Shown one piece after another: positions 12,101 through 21,160 of a stretch of DNA of 64,000 nucleotides. The notes under the pieces were generated by a model that was given only the letters and a program-made list of their open reading frames with translations, was not told the DNA's origin and made no database searches. A program made the translations under genes and the position numbers. The stretch comes from Dermacentor variabilis (Eukaryota; Arthropoda; Arachnida; Ixodida; Ixodidae). The first letter of the stretch is position 1; each line of letters opens with the position of its first letter. The DNA lies in the NCBI RefSeq assembly GCF_050947875.1, contig NC_134572.1:155207105-155271104 (forward strand), read 5' to 3'.

Positions 12101-15100
12101 TTAAATATATTGTAGGTATACAAGGCTGTTCCAATATTATATTTTACGCGGATGATACTACCATGTTCTTCACCAGGAAGAGGAAAAGAAAATCTTTTTG
12201 GGCAAGCTAACATCTGGTTACAGCAACTAAGCTTGAGGCTAAATTCAAATAAACTGCAGTTAAACATAACTAAAACTAAGTATGTATCCGTGTCCCCTAA
12301 GACAATCGGTGTATTGGCTTAAGTAAATCAATAAGGAAAGAAAGAAAGAGAGTACGAAAGAAAGGAAGAAATAAAGAAATAGGGTGCGCCTGGCCGCGAT
12401 CAGCGTCGTTATGTGCAGCCACAGCTGCGAGCAGGGTAACCGCAGAGACGCGCGTTACCCTGTCCGCACCCCCCCCCCCCTTCCTCGCACACGGAAAATG
12501 TCGGCGCGTATCCTCCATGCCATATTCCGTTGCGCACGCGAAATGACGTCACCGCACCTAGTCATCATTCCAATCGGCTCACCCTCGCATGCTTTCCATT
12601 CCACCTAAAGCATACGGCGCACTGCCACGCACCTACGCTCTTGGGCATTTTTACAAGACATCACGGCGACACCGACGGCAACAATGATGATGGGAATTCG
12701 CCTGGAGGGTCCGTATAATTGCTATCGCAATAATATTGATTTGAGCTTGCCTCTTTTTAAGCCTCCAAGGCACTTATCACGCCGTGACCGTCACGTGAAA
12801 GTCGCCTTACGGCAAGAGCAATCTCTACTCTCAATATTTTATTTAAAAAAAGAAGTTTTCACCTTCCCGCTTCCATCGGCACATATCACTCGTCTTGAAA
12901 TGTTGAGCACTACTGGTGTCTGTGGCCATGCGCTATTTCATTAGATTTGTTTATTTGTTCTCTAACCCCACCTTTCTGTAACGCCTTTAGGGCTATTGAG
13001 TAAATAGAGGAAAAAGCGAAATGAATGAAATGAGGCGAACAATTGCAGCTCCTGTTAATACAATATATGGGCTAAGTGTGAAGATAAATTAGCAACACCA
13101 GAAAAGCGATTTTACGTTTGTTTTATGCTAATGGCTCTAACGTGATTCTCTTATTGTGTGTACCGGAAGAGAAAAGTTACTATGCGCATTTTTTGCTCAG
13201 CTTTTTTTCTGCGATGCAATACGGCTGGGGTGTACTGGTACCGAAATTCTGAAAGCCATAGGTGTACTGTTTTGTTGTAGCGTCAAAAGACGGCTTCTTT
13301 CGCACACATCCAATGTTAAAATGATTTCTTTCTTATTTGACATTATCTAATTAATCTTCGAGGTCTAGTGCCGAGGCTAGACATATCTAAGAGTGTGCGT
13401 TGAGGATAGCGAGATTCAGGACTACGGCAAGGGAGCTAGGTGCGATTGATATTCAAATAAATGCAATTGCCTTAAAAAATCAAATACAAGGCGCTCGCTA
13501 TTAAGGGAACACAAAGGAGGAACACTAACTCTGCACTTATAAAAGTGTTCTTTGAAAAGTCAAAAAGAAAATAATGGCGAAAGTTAAGGTGCTTGTTTTT
13601 CAATTTCGCGTCGAAACCACAACGGCGATACGTCACTGTGACATCGCGGATTTCAAAGTACCTTTTTTTTAATCTTTGGGCCGCACTGGCTCAGTGAAGG
13701 TTCCTCAAACTAGGCGCGCTCGATATTTGGCTTCTTGGAATGCAATGAAATCCTTTTTTTTTTCAAAAGATGCCTAAGTGGGTACTAGTAGGCGCCGTCA
13801 AAAATTCATGACGTCACCGCCAAACAGGTGTGCGAACACGCGCCTTACCGTTTTGTGCCTTTTCTCGCTTACGAAGCCTTTTCTCCTGCTGGTAGTAGCG
13901 TCCCTTATATTGTGAAAGGGTAATCTAGTAATACACAAGAAATATAATTTTACCGTAGGTGTCCGTTTGATGTCATTCGCTGCAATTGTGAGGCCATAAG
14001 AGCGAGAAATTTTGAAGGCGGGCTATAACGGCCGCTAGCGGACGACAACCGCTCACTGACAGAAGAGATAACATGCTTACCCCTCGCAGCTTGTTTGCCG
14101 TGAATGCCGAAGAAATGCACCGCCGTATGGGTTTCCACCTGTCCACACCCGCAGCGCTGATTGAGTTTCGAAACGCCGGGTTGTCAGTCACGTACCTCCA
14201 CACATTCTGCGAAGAATACACAGGGCAAGCACGACAAGTGAAGAAGCGTATCGAAGGTTGCCGCGAGCATTCCGACTGTTTCGCCTAGCACCCCGCACGT
14301 GCATTAGAACTTGCATCTCGTTTTCGCATTCTTGTTTTGTCGGATGGTGGTGTACTTAGTAACGCAAGTTTCGCACTTCTGATTTCTTACACCGTCATAA
14401 ATACCTCAAAACTTGAGAAAAATGGACACTTTTGCATGGAACAGAGCTGTTCCATGTTCCAGAACTGCGCTTGTGAACTGCGCAGTCATGATTTATCAGC
14501 ATGTAAACTTTCCAATAGTACAAAATAAGCAGCTTAAGTCCTTCAGTCAGCTATAGCATTTTTGTGCAACTTTTGCTCGAGACTTGGAGGTTCAGTGATT
14601 ACCTTAACCCCTATGAATTTTTAATTTCGTGTAAAGGTAAGAGAGCTTCCAGATATTGGCTACAAAATGACAAGCACTTGTGGAAGAAATATATTGGCGC
14701 AATTTATTAAGTGCTGCGAAAAGTGACGCATACTCCTCTATATTTTGCAGACAAGGTGCAAAAGGGGAAATCAGAGCCACCGTCACGTGATTGAAATCCC
14801 CGTGTACAAACCTCCAGCCCCCTACACTACACGCACACGCCCAGTTGGGCGTGTAGTTCAACGCGCACGAGCACTTGACATGAAGAACAGGGCACTGGTC
14901 TAAGCGACAAAGCGGTCGCGTCTCATTCCTGGCAGCTACCGGGCAATAGTGTCACATCGATGCTTTTGTGACAACGCAACTTCCAATTACAAAGCGTTCG
15001 TGGAGTGCACGAGACAGAACTGTCACGAGTGTTGTCTACAATGGCATAGCAGTGCAGTTACCCGTGTCTCCTGCCATCCGCTAACTGTGCAGGCACAATG

Positions 15101-18100
15101 CCAGTGCACGTCACAATAAACATGACTAAAAATCAAAGTCAGATAGTTAACTCAAAAGGCAACCTTCAGGAAACTCATAGTCGAGACGCTTAGCTTATGC
15201 GATTCTTATAGTTTCTTTTTCAGCAGGGAGTAAGTGTTTTTACTTCACGAATCTGAAGGTGACGACGTAGTCACAGAATAGAATCACAAAGTGTAGTAGA
15301 TATAATAGGATTAGGTTTTATTTTTGGCCAATGCCACAAAATCCGTTATAAAGTTTTATCCTATACCAAAAGTAAGCATTAGATGAACTCTTGTAGAAGG
15401 TGTTCTCTGATTCACCGTCGACTGTAGCTGCTTCAAGCCTAAGTTGTGCAACACACTTGATGAAAGTGAAACAAGACAATGGGGCCTCAAGACGATGGCG
15501 AATAATTAAGCAGAACAAGGGAAGCCTCAACCTGGAGTCACCGTTTTGATAAGAGCGCTTGTCTCAATCATTTGAACTGTTCATCTCGTTTCCCGCGTTC
15601 CCACAAAGGGTCTTGTCTTGGTGAGGCCAGTAATGCAAATGCATTACTTTGCTCAGTTGAATACGTGCTGTTGTCGAAAGATTGGCACGCGGCTGCACTC
15701 CTTCGATGTACCGCAGTTCGACACACGAGAATAGCGACGGTATCAATTGCGCGTTGCGCTAATTACTGCATGACCTCGTCCGCTTTAGAATGTTTGCGAA
15801 TCGTGGAAGCAGTTTTAAGTGCACTCACCCCCCTGTCCACGAATTGACCGAAATCGCTGACAAACACACGCCTCAAAAGTTCAACATCCTTCACCAGGAC
15901 AAAAGGGACATCGCCATTGAAGATCCTGCGATGACATCGAAGAGACAGGCAAGTTTTGAAAGACCCGAAAAAAATGAGCGAATGCCAGCTGTGAAGTACA
16001 CCGCACTCAGGAAAAGCTCTGGAGAGCGTTTGAGCTGAAGTGGCATGAAAAAAAAAAACAACCTTTACGAATGCTTAAACCAGCTTCCGGTGCTGCCATT
16101 GCCATCATTTGAGATTATAGATGAAACAGATATAAGAAATAGTCTCACAAATGGGAAACTTATACTACAGAAAGCATTTCATTCCCACGGAGATATAGGT
16201 TTGCTGTTCTTTTACAGCATATGTGGTGCTTGAATTTATGAAATAATGCTTGATTCAAACAATAATTTTCACTACAATGAAAGCATTGGCATAATCACTC
16301 TTACTTTCAAAGAAATAAAAGGTGACACTTTTTTATATAGACTAATTGAAAAGTTAGAGGTTCTGATGCGATTGATATAGCAGCAAAAAGAAAAGTGAGG
16401 TGTAGTGCGAGTCATAGTGTTATTATCGCAATATCCGTCACACAAACGCGTCCGGTTCTTGCAAATTCAATGTAAGGTTTAGAAAAATACTGATGTAATG
16501 CGGTGAAAATGAAACTGGATAAAATGACTGCGACTATGATTGCGGAGAAGGCTGGCCGGGACAGATGAATATCGCTAGTTGTTACTTTGAATAACTCAAA
16601 AACATTTTCCTTAGTCCCTAGCGTCAACAAAGGAAGGTGGCAAACCTCAAGGCTATGATTTAGAGCTTTCGCTGATTTTGTAACAGAGTCCACATTGACG
16701 GTTCTCGTGGTGTCCTCGTCTGATCTCTGCAATGCTAGACTACTCTCGTATGCTGCGAAGACCCCGCTTCTGTGCTTGTGCTAAGTTAATGGGAGCCTAT
16801 GAACTGTTTCTGCAGAATTACCTTACATTCTAAACGCAGTGCCTGAAATGGTGTAGAGTGTTTTACCACCCAGTGGGTCAGTGAGGCGTCCAGAGAGCAC
16901 TGGTCATTTTAACATTTCACATTTATTGCCTTCGAAATAACTGTGTATAAGGCAAAGTTCCTTGCATTAATATGCTAATAAAATGAGCATTTTCCGCACA
17001 AACTTGGTGGATATCTGTATGGCTCATTGTGGACGTGGATAGGAAAGAGTAACACAAATTGATACATTCACTTACCCGTAGATGTCACCGTACTTCTGGA
17101 ACCACTCATCCATAACTTCCACGGTGTTCTTAAAAGAAAAATTTGGATTGTATTTAGTACATAAGTTGCTTTCAATGCTGCGGAAAACACGAGAAAGTTA
17201 ACAAATTTGTAAATTATTCCTTTCGGTTCCAAATTATGATAAATGTGTCAAGTTTACATCAGAGTTACATCTTGTTATTCCAAGTAATGCAAGACTCCAC
17301 TGAGAGAAAGTCGGAGAAAATGTCTGCGCCGCCGAGGCGCAGCTCGTCACGTGGCGTCGTAGCCAATGGTAATGCGAGTTTAGGCGCAGTTTTTACAGCG
17401 AAGATGCTTATGCGGACGCTGTGCCGTCATGTCGCACTTCGCTTAGGATGGGCCGCGTGACCTAGTGGGAGAAGAAACGAAGAGCTCAGCAGGGGGAAAG
17501 GGGACCCGTTTTCCCCTGGGAGAATGCTACCTCATGCGCGAATCTTACACGGTTGTCACGTGGTGCAGTTCGGCGATCGAGCCAGTACAGCATTGAATTT
17601 ATCGACGATTGATTCCTCCCTGCCGCAGAAGAAAGAAATGTTATCCTGGAAGCTTCTGGCCAACGAACAGCGCCCAGCGATTGAAACGGGTTACTAGGAG
17701 CACGTCGCTGCCGGCACTTATCGCCCACTTCTGACACCAGCAAGAAATAACGGCAGGCAAGTCAATCGTCAAACCATTCTGACCGCTCGTCAGAACGATT
17801 GCATGCGCCCGCATCTCCAGTGGTGGGCCTTGCGCCGAATATACGGAGTTTTGGATTAGTTGTTCTGCACATTAAGTCCCATCCACAACTATGTGTAGAC
17901 CACGGGTAGTTCGTACGCCTGAGGAAGAGGCTGCCTACCGCGAGCATAAACGAGAGCTGGCTTGTGAAGGGACTCGTCGTTGTAGGCCGACCGCGAACTG
18001 CGCGCCTGAGGTGCCGAGGTTAAACGGCAGCGCGGGAAGCCAATCCCGAAGTGCGCGCCCGGGATGCGGAAGCACATCGGCAGCGTTGGAAGTACACTAT

Positions 18101-19476
18101 GTGTAATTAACACTCGGTTTAACTAACACGGCTTCTCCGTTCGACCATTTTCACGCAGTGGAAGGGGCGGTGAACTTTTGTTTCTGCTACAGAAGACAAA
18201 CGCCGGCTTTTTCTCACAATGGGCCAATTGACCCTTTCGCATCAGTAGCCAAATGCAGCCACATATATTAGAAGCAGATATGTCTCTTCACGGATAACTA
18301 GATACCGCGTTTATACTGGCAAACGAAAAAACCTATTGCACAATGAACAATTCAATAGAAAGCTATCATTCTACCTCCTAATACTCGACAACGTGTGCGG
18401 CGGAGTCAGCAATGCAAGCGTGACATTTACGTGTCACAATTGACCGGCCGGCCTTTAATCGTCAAGTGAGGCCTGTAACTCTACCAGTGCTGCTTTTATT
18501 CTGATATTACAGCCGGCACATATATTAAGGCAGGTCTCATTGGAAGCAATACGAGTCATGGGCATTTCTCGCCAGATTAAAGAGGAAGTACTGCACTCTG
18601 TTGAAAGACAAACTTAATCATGCTACTTGCATTCACTTTTGGCAGGTCTGTTGCACACAAAAAAAATTCGTAGGATTCAATTTCATTTCAATATAAAGAA
18701 TATAGAATATATTATAAATTGAATAGAACGCAACGAAATTTCTTTGATAATTTTTGTAAGGGCTGTCACACGAACACATTCGCTTGCTTGTGGTCTCGAC
18801 AGGAAGACCTCACCGAAGCAGCATTGTCGAGTCATCGTACATACCATTCACGCGATGTTTTCTTATTATATGTGCTAACCGATGGAATCCATAAACAACG
18901 TCGGGTGGGTCGCTATGATGAAAGCACTGAGAGAGCAGAACCGAGGTAGGCATTCGAATAGAGGCCTAAAAAAATCAAATCAAGCTAGCGAGTGTCATTT
19001 AGCATTATCTCACTTTTCAGTTTACCTTCACGTGAAAGTAACTATCGTGAAGACACATTTCTTCCACTTAAAAAAGTCATTGCAGAAATTTTGTGGTGTT
19101 CGTAAAAACCTTGTGATGAATTGAGTAGACTCTCCTTGGAGTAGCAAATAAATACTATTTCTTATTTATGTAAGGCCTGGACAATCGCTGAATCACTGCA
19201 CATGCGTTTCGTGTCATTTGAAAAAACTTATTGACTTGCATAAAAAGGTCTATACACAGAGAATGATGGAGTGCTCCTAGAAAAATATGATAAACTAAGG
19301 GCGCTGTCCACCTGACAGATAAAATATTTGTTTTTATCAAAATCCTCATTATCACTGTAGGTAACCTTAAGCACCCTACCTTTTGCCAGAATTTGTAGAA
19401 ATGGCCCGAGAATATACTCGGGGGCGGACCTGAGATGCCAGTCCCTCGGAAGAAATCGAAGGTTTTCCGTCGCCAC
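1..19476 (-). CDS. Cytochrome P450, CYP3-clan-like; N-terminal half in five exons
   Basis: This is a membrane-bound heme monooxygenase of the endoplasmic reticulum, the family used in xenobiotic and lipid oxidation. Five exons on the minus strand were found by eye: 19380-19476, 17076-17128, 15829-15925, 14081-14206 and 151 down to 1. Each is flanked by AG and GT, and their phases fit: 97 nt ending in phase 0, 53 nt ending in phase 2, 97 nt restoring phase 0, then 126 nt in phase 0. The joined reading gives a proline-rich hinge (GISGPPPS), a [12 protein letters not shown] segment, a [13 protein letters not shown] segment, and the helix C signature DRWKPIRR with WxxxR, followed by [10 protein letters not shown] and [12 protein letters not shown]. 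The I-helix, ExxR and FxxGxRxCxG heme loop lie beyond base 1. The first exon (signal anchor) was not identified above 19476. The CYP3-clan placement is inferred from the hinge and helix C wording. No stop or frameshift was seen, so the gene may be functional despite a 13.9-kb repeat-filled intron. Confidence 0.85.
152..1495. other. P450 intron 5, 3' part, no recognised feature
   Basis: AT-rich intron sequence between the exon at 1-151 and the gypsy 3' LTR. Short ORFs at 646-831 and 824-1379 have no recognisable domain and are not proposed as genes. A short (TTA)n run lies near 1160. Confidence 0.5.
1496..1641 (-). repeat. Gypsy-A 3' LTR
   Basis: On the minus strand it runs from TGATACGGAACAGCC to CGTAACA. 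It shares the block TGCACTAAGGAGGAAG...GACGACGTG...ATATAGCGTC and the end TAAATA...CTGTAAATAGTA with the LTRs at 11258-11404 and 45323-45465. About 146 bp, which is short for a gypsy LTR. Confidence 0.8.
1684..2287 (-). pseudogene. Gypsy-A integrase, C-terminal half
   Basis: The integrase catalyses strand transfer of the element's cDNA. This part begins right at the LINE insertion with [20 protein letters not shown], the stretch that carries the catalytic Glu of the D,D35E core. It continues through [35 protein letters not shown] and FHALYGREP, then the C-terminal chromatin-binding-like region ending [16 protein letters not shown]. There is a stop about 40 bases before the LTR. The upstream half of the protein is beyond the LINE at 8269-8510. 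Gypsy-A as a whole is inactive. Confidence 0.88.
2288..2300. repeat. Target-site duplication, 3' side of LINE-I
   Basis: Thirteen bases, GAGCAGGAGTGGA, identical to 8256-8268. Removing one copy plus the LINE rejoins the gypsy integrase frame (DILHSC...[10 protein letters not shown]), which fixes both LINE boundaries. Confidence 0.92.
2301..2676 (-). other. LINE-I 3' UTR
   Basis: Non-coding sequence between the ORF2 stop and the insertion boundary. It contains a GGCGCTCTTTGGCCACA segment on the minus strand and ends in a CATT-type simple repeat in place of poly(A), as is common in the I group. Confidence 0.65.
2677..6393 (-). pseudogene. LINE-I ORF2: APE endonuclease, reverse transcriptase, RNase H
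   Basis: The polyprotein nicks target DNA and primes reverse transcription there. The endonuclease is complete: [29 protein letters not shown] and SDHFPI carry the expected Asn, Glu, Asp/Asn and Asp/His residues. RT follows with [49 protein letters not shown] and the catalytic SVYVDDIQI. RNase H has [20 protein letters not shown] and [19 protein letters not shown], so all four acidic/His positions are present. The C-terminus has a [17 protein letters not shown] zinc-binding motif. The frame is open throughout except for one TGA at 4939-4941, between LPST and KEAIVVPVL, where TGG (Trp) is expected. The 5' half is 484 codons and the 3' half 749. The start chosen is [12 protein letters not shown]. 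Confidence 0.9.
6440..7734 (-). pseudogene. LINE-I ORF1: nucleic-acid-binding gag-like protein
   Basis: This packages element RNA. The start is the ATG at 7734-7732 ([13 protein letters not shown]). The open frame upstream of it is 5' UTR. An RRM-like N-terminal region is followed by three zinc knuckles, [28 protein letters not shown] and [15 protein letters not shown], the arrangement typical of I- and Jockey-group ORF1. A one-base frameshift near 6810 moves the reading from the frame of AAKPSTPRR to that of [19 protein letters not shown]. The second frame runs to the stop at 6440 and is the better candidate for the native C-terminus. ORF2 starts 46 bp further on. Confidence 0.85.
7735..8255 (-). 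promoter_or_regulatory. LINE-I 5' UTR with likely internal promoter
   Basis: A GC-rich leader starting CCCCGCAGGGGCGTCTGCGC at the insertion boundary and ending at the ORF1 ATG. LINEs of this type transcribe from inside the 5' UTR. That role is inferred from position, and I identify no specific promoter element. Confidence 0.5.
8256..8268. repeat. Target-site duplication, 5' side of LINE-I
   Basis: Exact copy of 2288-2300 (GAGCAGGAGTGGA). Confidence 0.92.
8269..8510 (-). pseudogene. Gypsy-A integrase catalytic core, middle part
   Basis: On the minus strand this reads [20 protein letters not shown], then [20 protein letters not shown] and [20 protein letters not shown], ending DILHSC at the LINE target site. 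The first two acidic catalytic residues of the D,D35E triad fall in GLDLLG and in TEHGRSF, where relatives have TDRG. Here the second Asp appears as Glu. The frame is open across the piece. It is cut off from the N-terminal zinc finger by the block 8511-9852. Confidence 0.87.
8900..8971. repeat. Perfect 25-bp inverted repeat with 22-nt loop
   Basis: Arms 8900-8924 and 8947-8971 are exact reverse complements (arm starts GGCACTTTTGTCCCACTTTG). The structure is stable, close to the 5' break of the adjacent LINE fragment. Function unknown. Confidence 0.85.
9020..9665 (+). pseudogene. 5'-truncated LINE: C-terminal RT region and 3' UTR
   Basis: The reading includes [20 protein letters not shown], a [15 protein letters not shown] zinc-binding-like segment and [19 protein letters not shown], then [20 protein letters not shown], ending near MPKY. 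Only the C-terminal part of a LINE RT protein is present, with stops in the first half. The 3' UTR ends at AATAAAGAAAAAAAAA (about 9656-9670), which looks like a genuine polyadenylated 3' end. The clade was not determined. Confidence 0.7.
9671..9852 (+). mobile_element. tRNA-derived SINE
   Basis: It starts directly after the LINE poly(A). An A-box-like GGCTTAGTGGTAGCGTCTCC and a B-box GGTTCGATTCCC lie about 40 bp apart, as in a pol III tRNA promoter. A non-tRNA body follows, ending AACGCTATCGCGTTA. It is not a tRNA gene, because no acceptor stem closes. Confidence 0.7.
9853..10309 (-). pseudogene. Gypsy-A integrase N-terminal zinc finger
   Basis: The minus-strand reading has [55 protein letters not shown] and [20 protein letters not shown], then PCQRRRSPP. 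His, His, Cys, Cys are spaced as in the HHCC finger of retrotransposon integrases. It is in the same frame as the RNase H part upstream, separated by one stop (TAA at 10310-10312). Downstream it breaks at the composite insertion. Confidence 0.88.
10310..11187 (-). pseudogene. Gypsy-A reverse transcriptase (C-terminal half) and RNase H
   Basis: Read from 11187 down: [10 protein letters not shown], then [11 protein letters not shown], the catalytic [55 protein letters not shown] and [20 protein letters not shown]. RNase H then reads [20 protein letters not shown] to [16 protein letters not shown]. Several in-frame stops lie in the RT part. The protein begins abruptly in the middle of RT (the fingers are missing), which is the 3' edge of the internal deletion described at 11169-11257. 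Confidence 0.87.
11169..11257 (-). other. Deletion junction between Gypsy-A PBS region and RT
   Basis: A 15-bp perfect inverted repeat (11169-11183 and 11201-11215, GCGTTACAGAAACCG and its complement) separates the RT segment from about 40 bp of GC-rich leader and the LTR. One arm is native RT sequence (FGFCNA codons). The other is an inverted copy of it. This looks like a template-switch scar made when gag, protease and half of RT were lost. Confidence 0.7.
11258..11404 (-). repeat. Gypsy-A 5' LTR
   Basis: It aligns over its full 147 bp with the 3' LTR at 1496-1641 and with the LTR at 45323-45465. The minus-strand end ACGTAACA is followed by TTAATTTGGTGGAGG, the same leader that follows the LTR at 45465. 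Confidence 0.82.
11429..12280 (+). pseudogene. L2/CR1-like LINE reverse transcriptase fragment
   Basis: The reading [20 protein letters not shown] leads to [40 protein letters not shown], then after a frameshift [36 protein letters not shown] and the catalytic [11 protein letters not shown] typical RT core of the L2/CR1 group, missing the endonuclease and the C-terminal part. It was broken near 11820 (a stop) and ended near 12280. It adjoins the outer edge of the Gypsy-A 5' LTR. An element of the same broad group occupies 61863-64000. Confidence 0.82.
12281..14080. other. P450 intron 5, 5' part, no recognised feature
   Basis: It contains an (AAAG)n/(GAAA)n simple repeat at about 12336-12378 and a C-run at 12470-12480. 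No coding domain, TIR or SINE boxes were seen. Confidence 0.5.
14081..14206 (-). CDS. P450 exon with helix C WxxxR
   Basis: A 126-nt (42-codon) phase 0-0 exon between acceptor TTCTTCGCAG and donor GTAAGC. It encodes [20 protein letters not shown] and then [14 protein letters not shown]. The Trp and Arg of WKPIR are the heme-propionate ligands of helix C, and S.AFTA.KLR is the standard continuation. This is the most diagnostic P450 motif visible in the window. Confidence 0.88.
14207..15828. other. P450 intron 4
   Basis: 1622 bp bounded by a GTGAGTG donor and a TTCTTCGCAG acceptor on the minus strand. Nothing else recognised. Confidence 0.6.
15829..15925 (-). CDS. P450 exon, beta-1 sheet region
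   Basis: A 97-nt exon with acceptor CATCGCAG and donor GTGAGTG. After one base completing Gly it reads [20 protein letters not shown] and on to DFGQFVDRG. This is the conserved stretch in which P450s read '...G..P.lvv.D.eli.evlv..f..F.dR', covering the beta-1 strands and helix B. It ends in phase 0 and joins cleanly to the helix C exon. Confidence 0.85.
15926..17075. other. P450 intron 3
   Basis: 1150 bp, GTAAGTG to CATCGCAG. It contains a minus-strand ORF (16412 to about 16790) with one predicted hydrophobic helix ([20 protein letters not shown]). This has no recognised domain and is treated as chance. Confidence 0.6.
17076..17128 (-). CDS. P450 exon, [12 protein letters not shown]
   Basis: A 53-nt exon between a TTTTAAG acceptor and a GTAAGTG donor. 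It reads [18 protein letters not shown] with two bases of the final Gly codon left over. Short exons of this content (W..KYG.IYG) follow the hinge in CYP3-clan genes. The phase matches the exon at 15925, which begins with the missing base. Confidence 0.82.
17129..19379. other. P450 intron 2
   Basis: 2251 bp, GTAGGG donor to TTTTAAG acceptor on the minus strand. No recognisable element inside. Confidence 0.6.
19380..19476 (-). CDS. P450 exon with proline-rich hinge
   Basis: The exon is bounded by an acceptor ending TTTCCAG and a donor GTAGGG. One base completes a preceding codon, followed by 32 codons. The reading runs from W-R-R-K through [17 protein letters not shown] to FYKFWQK, which is the charged stop-transfer and proline-rich hinge that follows the signal anchor in microsomal P450s. 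The hinge has GISGPPPS where most relatives have GIPGPKP. The exon ends in phase 0 and joins directly to the exon at 17128. The upstream exon carrying the membrane anchor should end with two bases of a split codon, but I could not find it. Confidence 0.8.
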
Positions 19477-19649
19477 CTGGAAATTAATGGAGCATATTAG
19501 AAACTAAGGCGATATATTTGAGAGCTGTGGGCAGAGTAGCAGTGTGAACTCTGAGCCGGTGGTGTTCCTGTCGTAAATGCAAAAGAAAAAAAACGGAACA
19601 AAAGCGACACCGCTTCAGGAATACAAGTAATAAACTAGGAGCGCTCTGT

Positions 19650-20310
19650 TTATTTTTTTTCAACAAGCATATGAATACGGAAAGGTGGCCAACTTTATAA
19701 TGTCCTGTACCTTATGACCTGGACATAAGCAGCATGGGACAAAGAAAAACAAATTGTAATGAAAAAAGATGCAATAATTAAATTAATAACGCATTGCACA
19801 GGCGAGCTGCAACTAAATACACATTGAAAAGACAATTGCTCATAAACATTACAAACCGAGCACATATTTAAGAAACCGAAGCAATAAAATGAAGATTTGC
19901 TTCAATTCGGCAATCATGTAACTGAAAACGGTTTTACTTATTTCATTTAAAACCGAAACAAATGTAAAGCCAGCTTATGAGTACAGTTAAAGTAGTCGCC
20001 TACTCTTTATTTTTTTTTTCAACAAACATATCGATACAGAAAGGTGGCCAACTTGATAAAGTCCTGTACCTGGTCACATCGGCATAAGCAGCATGTTAGC
20101 AACAAAAATTGCAATGGAAAAAACATGCAATAATTAAATTAATTATGCATTGCACAGCCGGGCTGCAACTAAATACACATTGAAAAAACAATTGCTCATA
20201 AACACTACAAACCGAGCACATAGTTAAGAAACCGAAGCAAGAAAATAAGGATTTGCTTCAATTCGGCAATCAAGTAACTGAAAACGGTTTTAGTTATTGC
20301 ATTAAAAAAA
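19650..20310. repeat. Tandem duplication, unit about 359 bp
   Basis: The segment starting at CAACAAGCATATGAATACGG (19661) is repeated from 20020 with scattered differences. Shared blocks include TGCAATAATTAAATTAAT, CAACTAAATACACATTGAAA and GATTTGCTTCAATTCGGCAA. The second copy ends near 20310. It lies upstream of the first P450 exon found. Confidence 0.85.
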
Positions 20311-20829
20311 CTGTCTTAGATGAGAAGAGAATAAACCATATAAGCCCAAATTCATATCTACATATGAAGCGCAATAACTATTTTCAAGAGAAAAAAGATA
20401 TGGTGCACCTGGAAAGTCGCAGAAAATAATTAGATTGGTATCACTTAATAGCGTGTTATTTAATATCTCATGAAGGTTGCAAGCAATCATTTGCAGCGTG
20501 TAGGTTGTCCTAAAATGTAATATATGAGGCACCATGCATGTACGCGAGTAGAGTAGGGAGGCGTGCGTTTGTATCGCTGTGTTATTTCGTTAAGTTTTAG
20601 TATTTTTCCGAGATTATATCACAGAAGTACATGACAACCGGTACTTATAAACAAAAAGCCACCCCCACTCGACCCTGTCAAAGTGGATGTACAGTGAAGC
20701 TGTGGCCGATGTTACGTAACCGTTACAAAAATGCCTATTAACATTATTTTGAACATCTGTCAACTTTCTATTTACTTCATTGACAGCTTATCTACATTTA
20801 CAGTCTGGTAAGATTTGTTCATACACAAA

Positions 20830-21160
20830 ATACTTTCTTGCTTTTGTGTAAATAATATTTTAAGTACACCTTTAAAAGACATCGTTCTTACTTTTGTATA
20901 AAAAGATATTTAAATACACCGTTAAAAGACTTCCTTCTTACTTTTGTATAAGGGATAATTTAAATACACAGTTAAAACACTTCCTTTTTACTTCTCTATA
21001 AAAACATTTGTTCATACGCCCTAAAAGGTTTCCACATACTCACTTTTGTATAAAGAATACTTTAGCTACACCGATAACATTTCTTCTAGCTTTTGTATAA
21101 ATAAAAACTTTAGATGTCCGTCAAAAGGCTCGTTACTTTTGCGTAACGAATGGTTTAGCA
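20830..21160. repeat. AT-rich tandem array, seven units of about 50 bp
   Basis: The core CTTTTGTATAA (with variants) recurs at 20841, 20891, 20941, 20991, 21043, 21090 and 21136. Between cores are AAATACACCGTTAAAAGACT-like stretches. Spacing is 46-52 bp with increasing divergence to the right. Confidence 0.85.

Noticed and set aside
13951..13990. Small minus-strand 'exon' CGAATGACATC...CTACG with AG/GT borders
   Set aside because: It does not fit the P450 reading between KLRG and FVPGM, and the phase-0 join of 14081 to 151 needs no extra exon.
16412..16790. Minus-strand ORF with one hydrophobic helix
   Set aside because: It lies in a P450 intron, no family was recognised, and its amino-acid use is unremarkable. 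One chance hydrophobic stretch is not enough.
20830..21160. CRISPR-like array
   Set aside because: Units are contiguous and degenerate with no constant-repeat/variable-spacer pattern, in an animal genome.
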